64,000 bases of DNA from Clavelina lepadiformis (lineage: Eukaryota; Chordata; Ascidiacea; Aplousobranchia; Clavelinidae). Position numbers and translations under genes: made by a program. The stretch is taken from the NCBI RefSeq assembly GCF_947623445.1, contig NC_135246.1, positions 17,405,856 through 17,469,855 of the forward strand, read 5' to 3'. Of this stretch, positions 21,301-33,867 are shown in pieces. The notes below the pieces were generated by a model. That model was not told where the DNA came from. It worked only from the letters and a program-made list of their open reading frames with translations, and ran no database searches. Position 1 is the stretch's first letter, and the number at the start of each line of letters is the position of its first letter.

Positions 21301-23037
21301 ACATGGCAGAAATTAGATATTTTTTCTTTCACCGATGAGTGAATTGGAGAATGGCTTCTACAAATAATAAGATCAGGAGATAGGCCAAGACCCCTTAACT
21401 GTCTAACGCTGTGCTGCGTTGGTTTTGTTTTTTGTTCACCAGTGGCGGATGGCTGGAACAGAGAGAAAATGACAAGTTAGTTCACCACCATCACTTAGAG
21501 TTTACAAAATCGTATTTACAGACTGCAGTTGCCATTTAATTTGAAAAAATGAGCAGCCAGGGAATATGTAACTAACTCTATTTACACATTATATAAACAT
21601 ATAACAGTATAATTGAGGAATATTCTTACTTGTGGCACAAGGCTAACGTGGATGTTGCAAAAGTTTTCAGGCTTAACTCTGAACTGGAATTGTCGGAACG
21701 CTTCTACAAAAGGCATCCCTTCAATGTCGCCAATTGTTCCACCCAACTAAAGTTAAGAATTAAAAATCTCTATCAAACATCTGCAAAGGGCACTTTAAAA
21801 AACACAAGGGCAACTGAATAAAACGAGTACAAAATTACGACGACAAAAAAATACAAAATTATAAAGTTTTAAATTATACAAGACGTAGTAGAAATGTATG
21901 GCAACTACATTTAAAGAGTATGCATAGCTGTGAGCCAATTTGGAAAACAACTGTGACAACATACTTACAATTATACAATATACATATATACAATTTCCTA
22001 TACAAAACAAAGCCTTGCCTCAATTATACAAACTTGCGGCTCTTCCTTGACTCCATTTACTGGTATTTTGGAAACTCGCTCCACCCATTCCATTATGGCA
22101 TCGGTCACGTGAGGCACAACTGTTTGTACAAAATTGTGATAATATTCATGCTTGGGAAGTAAGTAACAAGATCATTTTGTTGCAATATAATGTTGCTATT
22201 TTTATTCAGTTTACAGTTTCCACAATAGAAAAAGAAAAAATCTCTTTTACCTTGCACAGTTTTGCCCAAGTAGTCTCCTTTTCTTTCCTTGCTGATAACA
22301 TGTTGATAGATTTTTCCTTTCAAAAAAAAATTGGTTTTTGGCAACGAAAAAAAGATGTTTGTATAAACGATAACTGTAGTAAATTTGATTTGATAATAAA
22401 CTCATTCGTGCCCTTTCATGCAAAGTGAAATTTAAAAGCAATTAAATATACTAAAATAGACACCGATGCAACCACCGTTTAGTGATATATAAATATATAT
22501 TTATATTTTATTTATATATATACATATATATATATATCAAAATGTAGTTATAATATGTACCTGTTGTGATATTGTTGTCTCTATGGAGAGTGACATTTAG
22601 AAAGCGCTCGTAATTGCCAAGATCAAGATCTACTTCTCCACCATCATCCAGCACAAAAACTTCTCCTAGAAAGGATCGATTTTTTTTACATAAAACAAAT
22701 TTTTACCATAACGAACACTGATACGAAAGCAAACTTCTATTACCATGTTCGTAAGGAGAAAATGTTCCAGCATCAATGTTCAAATAAGGATCAATTTTTA
22801 TTGCTGTTACTTGGAGGCCGCATGCTTTTAAGATTGTTCCAATGCTACTTGATATCACACCTAAATAATAAGCAAAATTATAAACCTGATAAATTATAGG
22901 CAAATATCCACGCCATAAAACAAAATCAATTTAACCAAACAACTATATACAGGTTGTTATATGCAAGTATAGATAAAACATATTTTACCTTTGCCTATTC
23001 CACTTATCACACCTCCGGACACGAGAATGTATTTCAT
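18327..23037 (-). CDS. CTPS1: CTP synthase, 15 exons, intact copy A
   Basis: Cytosolic enzyme making CTP from UTP, ATP and glutamine. Exons in transcript order: 23037-22989, 22860-22744, 22665-22561, 22316-22251, 22119-22019, 21746-21630, 21452-21288, 21112-20964, 20882-20750, 20668-20580, 19606-19449, 19295-19155, 18927-18772, 18652-18508, 18426-18327. Phases close to 596 aa (human about 591). The synthetase half shows [11 protein letters not shown] (P-loop), [20 protein letters not shown] and [12 protein letters not shown]. The glutaminase half shows VLVPGGFG, the nucleophile Cys398 in [23 protein letters not shown], and the His526/Glu528 pair in FHPEF. Intron 5 has a GC donor (GAG|GCAAGG). 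Intron 10 holds a hAT-type element. Divergent from DDX51, with about 5.1 kb between start codons. Confidence 0.96.
19849..20442. mobile_element. hAT-type element in CTPS intron 10 (594 bp)
   Basis: Flanked by a perfect 8-bp duplication CCTCCCAC (19841-19848 and 20443-20450). The ends are TAGGGTTGGATTATCCGG and the complement of a related TAGGGTTAG sequence, and subterminal blocks of ATCCGGATA and GGTTAACCG are repeated in both orientations. A short plus-strand reading around 20070 has a Cys-x-x-Cys followed by His, which could be a relic BED finger, but there is no usable transposase. The corresponding part of copy B is deleted, so its age relative to the duplication is unknown. Confidence 0.8.
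22484..22538. repeat. AT microsatellite in CTPS intron 3
   Basis: About 55 bases of nearly pure TA/TTTA repeats. The matching intron of copy B carries only a short TATATA, so the array expanded in A or shrank in B. Confidence 0.8.
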
Positions 23038-25639
23038 TTTATCTATAGCTGGAAAATTGAATTACTGTTGAATGAATGACGTGTCACACTTTACCCCTAT
23101 TTTATACACAAATTCTGAAATTATCCCAACCTTTAAAAAATGAAAAGGAACAATTATAGCATTTAGCTTGAAGACAATCTCAAAAAAAATTTAACTGAAA
23201 CCGTGGCATGTGCACACATTAATTTTTGCCATTCGAAACTGAACATCAACTTCAATAAATTAAACATATAGATTTTGATCTTTGTGTGAGTGTTTACACT
23301 AATAGGATCAATGAAATAAAAGGCCTAGTTACACTAGACTGAAAAGAAGGTACAGTTGCCATGTTTTCTAGTTTCTACTACCGGTATGGTTCATATATCC
23401 ACTGCATCACACTAAAGACAACAAAAAATCGCCAGTGTTAGATAAGACTTGGCTGTATTTCACAACAATGAAATATGTGCAGTTGTGCTGTGCGGATAGG
23501 GTAGCCTGGTAACGCGACTTTTTTATCGTAGGCAAGCTTAATTTAGTCCCAAACAGCCTAAGTGTGCGGATAGCAAAAAAAGGTTACCCTTATTTCCTAC
23601 CGTTGTTTTCTTTTTGATGGAAAATCTTTCTACGGATTAACTGAGTCAACGTTCATTCGACTATAATCTGGTAATGTTTGAATGTTTTGAAACGCGTTCG
23701 GTCCAATCTCAGAAATAAGAGCCTATTTTAAACAGTCAGACAAGGTAGCCTACCGTTATAGCCTACGTGACTTCTGTAATCACCTGCACCACCTGTTCTT
23801 GTCAAAAAAGAGTACCTATAGGACTGGTCCATACTTAAATATTCAAAAAAACAGTTCAAGATTTTATTTCTGAAATGTTTAAAACTAACAAGTTAACACG
23901 TGGATTTCGTAATTCCTTGCCAAAAGTCTAAGCTTCCAGTGCCAAGTTGCCAGATACAATTTTGAAAAGGCGCGAAAGGCTAGTAAAGAAGCGCCAAACC
24001 TTTTCCAAAACGCGCCTAAAATTCAAAACAAAAGGTTCAGGCAAGCTAGTCTTAACGAATACATGAGTTTGTTGGTTGCAAACACAACAGTGTTGTTATC
24101 TTAGCTGGTTTTTAAATGATAAAATCTTATAATAGAATTTTCTTTTGGAAAAACGTTATAAACTGAAACCTAAAATAAATTAAGAAAATTATGGAGGCAT
24201 TAAACAAATAACGATGTTCTTTAAATATTTATGCATTTATTCAAAAATATTCTTAGGTATGCTTAAAAAGTCCACAATGAACCCATTTAGAGGAAACCTA
24301 CAGCAACTATTGTAAGACGAAGTTTAGGGAAAGGGAAACACTGGGCAGCACTGGGCAAGCATGATGGATATGGGGAAACATCCAACAAGCAACTACGGCT
24401 CATTTTGCGCTGTTGGAGGAAGAATGAGACCCTTTAAACTTGCACAAATGCGGATCGCTCCGGGTTCAGTCGACATGTTCTAGCCAATTTTTGTTTTTAT
24501 TCTCTTCAATTGCTTTGTTCAAGTAGCGCCACAAAAAGTATTTAATTAGGGGTGACGACTTTTTAGCGTCTTGCGACTTTTTATCATTCCTAACTCCTAA
24601 CACACTGACACATCTATCTGTCTCGAAATTGAATTTATTGATTTTAAACCGAAAGGCGCGTTTCCGGTAAAGTAAAGATTATCTGGGAGCGATCTATTTT
24701 CTATTCAGTTGTCAATTTCAGCAATTGCTGAAAAATTCGAACAGTTCTAGGCTACTACACATGCAGCAACAAGTTACCCCAGCAAAACAAAACGCGCTAT
24801 AAGCAAGTAAGCACACTGGCGAAATTTACACTGGAGAGACGTCACATATCGGGATCTCTGCGATAACGTCGCGTTGTCTTTTTGGTCTACATATTCTCGG
24901 TGTACCAGTTAATTGTGGGTGTATTTATAGGCCATGCTGCCTAAAATGGAACAATGCCAGCAACAGAAAAAGGCAAAACTAATTACAACGCACTACACCG
25001 TTAATTAAATTAATCTATTTGTGTTACTGAAATGGGTTTAACAATTTGTACGGTTTTCCAGCTGTTAACGAACAACCCACAAAATTGCCGCAGCTCCCTT
25101 TGTTTCGTCAAAGGATTTAGGTCGTCCAAATGTATTGTTTTCGATTATGCCGATTTGCTGCGCGATTAACACGACGCCAAAATAATGGTGGATCTGAGAA
25201 CTGCATTGTATTGCTAAATAGTAATTGTTGTCTTCTTTTCAACTCTTAACACGAACTCATCTATGGTGTTCTGCCAGTTCTTACGGTCAAATTTTCTCTT
25301 TTTAGTGGCTGTGGTTATAAATTTCGCGGTGTAATTGTTCCACAGTATGCCTTACATTTGATAATCGTTCAAAAGCGTCTGATTATTAAATATGTTGTAT
25401 ACCATCTCGTCCCTGGTATTTGTTCCACGTAGAAATGAGGCCTGATTCCCAGCACATTACGCCTACGTGATTTGTGATATTATAAACTATAGTTCAACGA
25501 TGTTTTTTTGATTTGAACGGAAAGCGATCTCACTTTGAGATAGCAATTTATAAAATTCATCGAACGCTGTTGTCAAGTTTGACGTCATCTGTCAGTCACA
25601 AGTCAATAACATATTAAGTGGGTCATGCGTGTGCATAAT

Positions 25640-26011
25640 CACCCGATTCGTCTACTTTCCGCCCATTAAAATGGTCCAGAGTACGGGAATTTTTTCCCAT
25701 TCCAATGGCAGGAAGTATACCTTTCTTACCCTAGAGTAAGATATATGCATTTAGAATGGGGAGATTTTTACTTCGGCAGAAATATGGTTTGTGTGAAACC
25801 CCATTGCTGAAAGCACGTCCATTTTAATGTACAGAAAAATAAACGAATGGGGTTCACAAACCATACTTGTGCCGAAGTAAAATTCTCCCCATTCCAAAGG
25901 CATATATCTTACTCTAGGGTAAGAAAGGCATACTTTCAACCATTGGAATGGGAAAAAATTCCCGTACTCTGGACCATTTTAATGGGCGGAAAGTAGACGA
26001 ATGGGGTGCAC
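25640..26011. mobile_element. Fold-back (long palindromic) element, copy A only
   Basis: Two arms of about 165 bp are near-perfect reverse complements: the left from CACCCGATTCGTCTAC, the right ending with the complement of CACCCCATTCGTCTAC, with a centre near 25826. Blocks such as CTTTCCGCCCATTAAAATGG and TTACCCTAGAGTAAGAT occur inverted in both. Copy B at about 41530 is an empty site (GTGCATAATGGACATG). A TAA or TAAT flank repeats on both sides, which would fit a Harbinger-like duplication, but the ends are not settled. Confidence 0.75.
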
Positions 26012-26461
26012 TAATGGACATGATTAAAAAGGATAGGGGTCAACTGATATTTGGTGTAAATTATTATCGAAGAAATAAATCGAAGTTTAGGGAAAGGGAA
26101 ACACTGGGCAATTTACGGTACTCCTTGAGGTCACCTAAATTATCTTAATTAATGTTGTGTATCACTTTTTTATTTACAAAATATGCTGACCTTAAAATTT
26201 TATTCTTTTAAATTTTATTACAGTATTTTGATCCCATCTTAAAATAATTTTTAAATTATACATACACTTTGGTTTTCATCAAAATGTTTAAATTATTTCA
26301 GTGATTGAGCTTCGAAATCGCTAATGTTTGAATTTTCCTGCAAATAGATTTATTATAAAACTCTAAAACAAAATAGAATACGAAAAGAAAATCTTTTTAA
26401 GGGACTTCACCGATATCAAAAAAACACGCATCCAAGCACCAATATTTGATCAATAAATCCT

Positions 26462-26490
26462 ATCATGAATCATGAATCATGAATCATGAA
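26462..26490. repeat. Four 7-bp tandem ATCATGA units
   Basis: Four consecutive ATCATGA units. The homologous place in copy B (near 42020) has one unit, so this is a length change after the duplication. Confidence 0.8.
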
Positions 26491-27220
26491 TGTGTGTACG
26501 GTTGATTATGTAAATCCTGCTGTATATATCTAAGCTTATAGCATAGTAATTTATATAATATCCAGACTGTAAGCTATTTATTTTGCTTGGGTTGTAAATT
26601 CAGTTGTCGTTTAGGGTCTAGTGCAGAAGTGAGAACTTCTGTTCCGATCTGTATTTTGTGGCAGCTGCACACCCGAGAAAAATTTCAAGCAAATTTTCTT
26701 CACACTTGCACACAATAAATGGCCGCCAAACGGTCTAAATTTACCCTCTAATCGGTGATTTGTTATAACTGTAAAATACGACTGTTGCGTTTGTAGTATA
26801 TAGGCTAGTAACGTGGGACGCCACAATGCTTTGCATAAAACACAAAATAAGGACATAATCATAGCTTTGAAAAAGTTCCCAGTAAAACTTTGAAAGACAA
26901 ATAGAATCATCCAAGCGTGATGAATGTGCATGGTTGGCTTCATCCATTTAGCCGTAATGATTAGCCAAATTTCCAATAGCAATTTTTCCTGAGCCTGTGC
27001 TAAAATTTTTTCGTGACGTAACTAATTGCAGCATGGTGTTTTTAATTAGCACCCTTTAATTGGTGGCGTCATGTAGTTGCTGATTAGTAGTTCGAAGAGG
27101 CAGGGACATGACGCATTTATATACTAGACCTCTGCTACCCAAATTGTGACGTCATTTGGTTGTTCACTTATGCACTAGACCCGCCATTTGGCAGAGTCGT
27201 AATCACTGAATGTCTCCTCT

Positions 27221-27590
27221 CAGTGACTCGAGTCATTTTTAGCAAAGTTTTTACTTAACTCGATTCCCATTCTATAAAATTGCATGTATGACTTGCCCTG
27301 ACTCGAGTCAGTTCTCATTAATTACGTTTATTAAGCTAAAACAAATTTTTCTTTTTCCCTCCAAACACATCAAAATGTAATTTAAAACAATGTATAATGC
27401 AGCAAAAAGAAGAAAATTTGTAAAAATTTTGTCCTTTCTTGTTGAGAGAAACAATATTTTTGATTTCCATATGCATTGGTTTAAATATTAAATGACTCCA
27501 CTTGACTTGAGTCACTTCTTCCAAAAGACTGACTTGTGACTCGATGACTTGGTTGCAAGTCTACCATTTGGTCTGAGAGTCAGACTTGTA
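27221..27590. repeat. Cluster of GACTCGAGTC-type repeats, copy A
   Basis: The palindrome GACTCGAGTCA and its variants (GACTTGAGTCAC, TGACTCGATGACT, CTTGACTTG) recur on both strands over about 370 bp. The same block is in copy B at 42762-43140, so it predates the duplication. It resembles the subterminal repeat arrays of some hAT MITEs but I could not define ends or a target duplication. Confidence 0.5.
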
Positions 27591-28146
27591 TGGAAAGCTT
27601 GCATTTCAGCACAGGGAGATTTGTGACGGCAAAATTATGGTCCATGTTTTAAGCCACGATGGTATCAAAAGTCTAATGATTTTTCGCCACAAATGATTCT
27701 TATTTTAATAAATGGAGTTGATTGAAAAGCCATTGGCTTCACCCTGCTTGTCCGTGCCACTGTCAAGTTTCTACTGTCGAGAGATGAAACTATTTAGTGA
27801 AGGAAAATTCACTACACTTGCAATCTTTGTAAGCATGTTTTTTGTGACGCCACGCCAGAAAGGCGAAAACTGATATTTATGCCAGTGGCATAATGATATT
27901 TGCTTCCGCGCCACACCGGAGCTCTCTTGCATATGATACAAACTTTCCATACAGGGAGTTGGGAACAAAATAAAATACCACAATTATACCTAAACAACTA
28001 TAAATGCAGAAATCAAGTTATAGTTGCGTGCAAAACTTGTGATGTCTTAACAACCTTCTAGCACTTTCTAAAGCAGAATATATATAGCGCTATTTAAACG
28101 TTTTGTTGTGTAGAATTTCCATAGAAGTGGCAGAAAATTATTGTAA

Positions 28147-31100
28147 ATGGCTCTATTCACTATTAATCGGTAAGATAACAAGTTTGTTTTATTCTTTGCG
28201 AATTATTTGAAGTAGTGTCTAATGTATATAGAATTAGCAGGGGTGTCCAACCTTTTTGACCTAAGGGCCACATACGATTTACGAATGATTGCGGGCCACT
28301 TGAGTGTTTACTGCTAATTTCTAATTAAAACCCACGCACCAAAATTGTAATCTTTGAAATACGTATTATCCTGTTTTACAATTATAAGAACAATAAACAT
28401 ACCAAGATTTAGTAAATTCAACAAAGTTTTTACTACACGTCGACATTTCAATGTGAAGTTTGGCATTATTGTTTTTCTCTAACAAGTTTGGCAATATTCG
28501 GTGAGATGGACAATGTAGCAATGCGAAGCGAGTTTTCCATATGGGTGTCAGAAATTAGTAAACAAATAATAAATGCCAATTTCTCGGAATGTAAGTTCGC
28601 CATAAATTACGTAGGCCATTTAGTTGATAATACAAGTCATGTCGACAAATACCGCGCGGGCCACGAGTTGGACACCCCTGGAATTAGTTTATTAGTTGAT
28701 GTTGTTTATGGTTGATTTTCAAACTCTGTCTCATAAACAATAATCTGACAGCTCTGTTTTTTTGTCCTCAGTTACACTGGTGACAAGTCAGCTGTCGAAG
28801 ACAACAATTTAAAACGACCATCCTCAGAATTGTTGAAGGAATTACAGACCAAAGCAAAAAGAAAAAAATGGGACAAGAAAAAGCCAAACAAAGACGTTGA
28901 AAAATTGATAAACAATTCTACAACAGACGAATTGCAAAAACAAGAAAATACTATATCTGAAGAAGAAAATAACAACAAAAATCTTGATGTCAAAACTGTA
29001 AATGATAAAGTTGCCATTAAACATGAGAATTTAGTAGAGGTTTCTGAAAACGACAAAACTTCATGTGTACAAAGAGCACTCAGCACTAAAAGCAGCAATA
29101 CTGATATCTTAAATGATGATTATAACCCCATAGACCATTTCAAAATTGCAAAAGCTGCTGGATTTACAATTCTGGGAAATGATGACAACATTGCTGTTCA
29201 TAAAGTGATTTTGATTGTTATTATATAAGGTTATCTATTACATAATAATTTAGTGAGTTTTAAGTCCGGCAAAATTATGGCTATTGTGTAAAACTTGCAA
29301 TTTCTAAACAATGTAAAGTTGAACATAAAAATTTAAGGTTAAAAGACATCTTCCTGATTGGTTGCTGCATCCATATGTGGTTGAGGATGTGTCGTGTGAT
29401 TTATCAGATGAATCAGAACCATTTAAAGGAATTGATGAAGTCTTGGTTAAAAATCTGCATAAAATGGGCATAAAGAGGTTTTTCCCAGGTATTTAGATGT
29501 ACTACATTTTCATGCATATTACACAATAATATACCATGCTAAAATATACACTGTATTTATTCTGTGTATCCAGTTTTTGAGTTATAATTACTGTACATAA
29601 ATTAAATTAATAATTAAATTAGTGATTGCATAATATAGCTATCATCATATCGGTGTATCTAATACAAGTCCACTCTAACTGCAACCTATTTCTCATTCCT
29701 AATTCAATCTTGTTACATTCCTTAGTTCAACGCTGCCTTATACCAGCCATATTGAGAGACACAAAATTTGGTGTAGGCATATCCACGTTTCGTCCAAATG
29801 ATATTTGTGTGAGCGCACCAACTGGCAGCGGAAAGACGATTGCCTTTGCATTACCCATTGTTCAGGTACACTTTGTACTCCGAAAACTCTCTGTGATTTC
29901 TTACACATTTTAAAGGCAAATAATAATGAATTTTATTTTGAATATGGTTTTAGTCACTTTTTCGTCGTGTTGTTCCGCAAACTCGAGCACTGATCGTTTT
30001 ACCCACTCGAGAGTTGGCGGCACAAATCCATGAAGTTTTTATGTCTTTATGTGAAAATACGTGTTTGCGTTGTGTTATTTTAACTGGGACCAAGGGCAGC
30101 CTTGCACAAGAACAAAGTCTTCTGCTTAACTATGGGTATGTTTAATCCACTGGATTAGGTTAAACGTGTTTTAATTATCATTTATTGTATGAAAAGTAAA
30201 CATTAGTTGTGTAACCTTTGTTTAAAGTCAATTGTTATGGAAAACATAAATGACAAATTCATATGATTTAACTTTTAAGCCTTGCAATTATATGTTCTGC
30301 TTATCAGGTTTATTACCAACTATCTTTAAACAATATGATCAATGCACTCAGGAAAACAAAAACACCATCTCCTGCAGATATTGTAGTTGCAACACCAGGA
30401 AGGCTTGTTGACCATTTAAATTCTACCGAAGAATTTTCCCTTGAGCATTTAAGGTGAGATTTTAATATTTTTTGTATTATTAATGTCATAAGTAAATAAT
30501 TAAATTATGTATTAACGCATCTACTTTTGGATTTTTACCATAAATTACCAAACAATACATTTGTATACACCAAGTAGTCTTTCACTTTTTTCCTTGTTTG
30601 TTAGAATGAAATGCTGGAATATCATATAGTTCATGGGTTAGAATATAAAATGTGCTACACTTGAATGTAGACAATACACATAAAATTCAGTAACTTGAAC
30701 TGTACAATTCAGGGCTTAACAGACTTTACCAAATTTTGAAGGTTTCTTGTAGTTGATGAGGCAGATCGGATGATGGATCAGATAAAACAGGAATGGCTGA
30801 ATCTGGTTGAAACCTCTGTTTACAAAAATCGTGACAAACCGGGAAGTTTCAGCTTAAAGAATCTCAGCAAACGAACCATTCCGTTGCAGAAATTGCTCTT
30901 TTCAGCAACGTTGAGCGCTGACCCAGAAAAACTTGAAAAACTGAATTTATTTCAGCCACAGTTGTACACTGCTGTTACAAAGTCATTAGAAGCCAATGCT
31001 GAGAACAACGATAACAGCACAGGCCAAACTTTTGTCGGAAAATATACAACTCCACTAGGGTTAAAGGTAAACTAATTCTTTTAAAACTTTTTTCATGTAA

Positions 31101-32431
31101 TGGCGTATTAAGTCTGTTATTGCTCATTGAATGTTAACATGACATATAATTAATAGATGTTTAGAGCAATGTATTCATTTACTAATTTTTTTTTAGGAGT
31201 ACATGATAAAGTGCAGTGCTGGGGATAAGCCATTGATCATTCTTCATATTGTTCTGCCATTAAAGAGAGTTCTGTGTTTCGCTGGCACTGTCGAAACCAC
31301 TAGGAGACTTTCTGTTCTCCTGCAAATGTATGCTGAGACATCAGGCAAGTGGATATATAAATTATATAGTTCTTTGTGTGTTGCAGTGTGTGAATTATCT
31401 TACGACCTACCTTTCTACATAAGTTAATGTTATTAACTAGCGAATTATGGTGTTTGACCTATTGCTAACTGTAATACAGCATGTAAAAATAATATAATGA
31501 CATTCTCACCATAAAAGATTTAAATGGAAACTTAGGATCAACACAATAAAAATAAAAAATAAAATGTGTGATAATCGTAACTTGCACAAAGGCCAACTCG
31601 GTAATCGGGACTCGAACAATGAGGAATCATGGTCGGGTTTAAGTCATGCAAAGACATTTCTCAGTTTGAGGATAAAGATAATTTATATCAAACCCAAACC
31701 ATACCGACGACTTACTGTGATGCAGCATGTAAAAGTTGTGTAATGGCATGTAGTTAACAGAAAAATAATGCAATTGTCTTTCTGAACAGGTTACCATAAA
31801 GAATTCAAATGCATGGAATTCTCATCTAATCTTCCTTCTGCCAGGCGTTCAAAAATTTTGAAGGACTTTAAATCAGGAAATATAAATGTGTAAGCTACAC
31901 GATTGGAATTTGGTTCCTTTTATAATTCAAGAAACATGTTTTGTATTGAACTTTTATAAACGCCCAGCAATTGCCAGCAGAGGGGAGTTGCTTTTTAAAC
32001 TTTTTTTGCCCAATGCTATATTTCATGTTCTTTGTAGCTTGGTTTGTTCTGATTCAATGGCAAGAGGAATGGATGTGAAAGGAGTGTCGCACGTTATTCT
32101 TTACGATGCTCCATCGCTTGTAAAAACTTACATCCACAGGATTGGAAGAACCGCCAGGGCTGGTGAGGCAGGCACAGCCTACACCTTGCTCAAACATGAA
32201 GAAGTACGTCTGTTGAAACCTTGCTTTAAAGTTGTTGTCTGGCTTCTGTCATTGTGTGATGGATGTTTTTTTTTTCTTGTAAAGGTTTATCATTTCAAGA
32301 ATATGTTGAAGGGCGCAGGGAAGAGCATTGACAGGATGAAAGTTCAAGAGAAACAGCTGCAAAAACTCGCACCTGTTTATGAAAAAGTTTTGCCGTTAGT
32401 AGCAGAAAAATTAAAGTCTATGAAAAAGTAA
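28147..32431 (+). CDS. DDX51: DEAD-box RNA helicase DDX51 (Dbp6-like), copy A, 11 exons
   Basis: ATP-dependent RNA helicase for 28S rRNA 3'-end maturation and large-subunit assembly in the nucleolus. Exons: 28147-28169, 28772-29204, 29338-29488, 29726-29865, 29954-30135, 30352-30453, 30742-31066, 31197-31344, 31790-31889, 32038-32203, 32285-32431. Phases close to 638 aa (human 666). After a lysine-rich N-terminal region come motif I APTGSGKT (Lys239), Ia PTRELA, Ib TPGRLVDH, motif II DEAD (349-352), III SAT in LLFSATL, V SMARGMDV and VI HRIGRTARAG. Intron 8 begins with GC (TCAG|GCAAGT). Exon 6 uses the acceptor at ACTCAG; the upstream TATCAG would give a stop. Intron 1 carries a hAT MITE absent from copy B. 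Confidence 0.95.
28238..28680 (+). mobile_element. hAT-type MITE in DDX51-A intron 1 (443 bp)
   Basis: Ends CAGGGGTGTCCAACC and GTTGGACACCCCTG, flanked by GAATTAG on both sides (28231-28237 and 28681-28687). GCGGGCCAC lies just inside both ends. Copy B near 43785 shows the unoccupied site, so insertion followed the duplication or the element was lost cleanly from B. The same family lies in opposite orientation at 50636-51018. Confidence 0.87.
31560..31700 (-). repeat. Possible tRNA-like SINE fragment in DDX51-A intron 8
   Basis: On the minus strand the run GTTCGAGTCCCG resembles a tRNA/SINE B box. A convincing A box is not visible. The same sequence is present in copy B near 46725, so it predates the duplication. 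Confidence 0.25.
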
Positions 32432-32445
32432 TACAATGCACTGAA

Positions 32446-32451
32446 AATAAA
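32446..32451 (+). terminator. DDX51: DDX51-A polyadenylation signal
   Basis: AATAAA 14 bases after the stop codon, conserved in copy B at 47548-47553. Confidence 0.65.
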
Positions 32452-32834
32452 TTGAACACGAGTGATTAGATATAACATGAGACGTCGAGACGATGAAGTA
32501 CAGTCTCACTATTTTCTTGTATAGAATAGTGCAAACAGCTGACTTTACGTAACATAGTGATGGTCATGTTCACACGTTTGCAAGTTTCGAATAACATTAA
32601 AAGTGTTGATTTTAGGTGTTTGAACATACTGTACATGTGATAAAACAGAGGGAAAGGAGACAAATTAAATAGACTCGTCGCGCTGTAGCGATTAGGCTCG
32701 TCTGTTACTTGATATCATTGATTGATAAAAATAAATTGGTAATATACGGCAGACTGGTACTCACTAGCTATTATCAATGGTCGAGTATATGTACTAGTAA
32801 GCTGCGCAGACTTTGCGTTTGTGGTACCTTTTAA

Positions 32835-33274
32835 GGAGGCGTCAAACACTTAAAACTAAGATCTCTATGATTTTGTTGAACGTCTCACGTAGGGCTTTCA
32901 AAATCCTGTTTAGACCAATCAGAAAACAGCAAGTTTGGTGTTGTTTTTTAGCCTTGGAATTACCCTAGCAGTTGGCGTGCTTCAATGTCTCAGGTCCCGT
33001 AAAAAAATTAAACAAAAAACTGGCATAAAAGCAACTAAAATTAGGTTTTTTAAACCAAAAATGCTAGTGTCGATTTTACTTCTTAGTTAAAAAAGTTTGA
33101 ATCGTAATTTTTTGATGGCATGTTATGGAATGGTAGTCCAAAGCATACTAAAGTGACTTGCAAAATTTCAGAGAGCCCCATGGAGGATTTTTCGAGTAAT
33201 CAGTCTTTTAGTAATTTCATTGTATAATAAAACAAACAAGGATTTTATTGCATTTTTTGCTGTTTGACGCCTCT
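32835..33274. mobile_element. TTAA-flanked MITE, copy A (440 bp)
   Basis: Terminal inverted repeats GGAGGCGTCAAACA and TGTTTGACGCCTCT sit between two TTAA tetranucleotides (32831-32834 and 33275-33278). TTAA duplication is characteristic of piggyBac and Kolobok-type transposons. No coding capacity. The homologous element in copy B (47967-48176) is internally deleted. Confidence 0.75.
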
Positions 33275-33319
33275 TTAAAATTGCCGAGGCAAACGAGATG
33301 TTACAGTGCAACGGACAAG

Positions 33320-33867
33320 AGTGACAATAACGGGTAACAACTTACTGTAATGATACCAGCTAGTCTACAGCGTTGTTACGCGTTAAGTATTTGAGATACT
33401 GAAAGCAAACAGTGAAGGTGTCCAAGTGATAAAATGCACACGTTAACGCGGTAAGATGTATTGTATTGTTTGTTTTTCGCCATATTAACTGAGCGGAGCG
33501 AAAGTTACGATGCTAGCTGTCGTATAGTTATAGCACAATGAAACACATGCTCACGAACTATTAACGAGGAGGAAAAGTGGCAAAGTCCAAGTGCTTAAAA
33601 CATGCAAGATAGCAACAATACAATTGTGCTATGAGATTATGGGATATAAGGGCCACCAAACCCACAATATGGCTGTCTTCGGGTTTCGCGTCGGGACATC
33701 CTAAGTATCTGCTCCGACCTTGGGAGTTTTCGCAAAGCAAACCTGGCTGACACATAATAGGCATCACGGCTATCTCTAAGCGGTGCATAGGAAAGGGTAA
33801 GAACTGTCTCTGAGAATTTGTATGTTATCCGACTCCATTAAAGGTGCAAGCTAATTGTTGTCAAGCG
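33320..33867. repeat. Block S, copy A, beside the duplication junction
   Basis: About 548 bp from GTGACAATAAC to CAAGCGC that recurs at 49202-49754. In copy A it follows directly on GGACAAGA; in copy B about 940 bp of other sequence intervenes. No coding frame is convincing. Confidence 0.75.

Larger units (their letters stand above)
23038..28146. promoter_or_regulatory. Divergent intergenic region CTPS-DDX51, copy A
   Basis: Contains both upstream regions but no coding frame I can support. It is collinear with 38714-43699 except for the block 23974-24356, which is unrelated to 40053-40235, and the fold-back element at 25640-26011. A four-fold 7-bp ATCATGA repeat lies at 26462-26490. Cre-like GTGACGTCA motifs and GACTCGAGTC palindromes occur at 27140-27590. 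Confidence 0.5.

Noticed and set aside
28772..29098. Long minus-strand frames opposite DDX51 exon 2
   Set aside because: Hydrophobic shadow of a lysine-rich coding exon; seen in both copies for the same reason.
30307..30351. Earlier DDX51 exon 6 acceptor (TATCAG)
   Set aside because: With the exon 5 phase it runs into a TAA at once; the ACTCAG acceptor keeps the frame.
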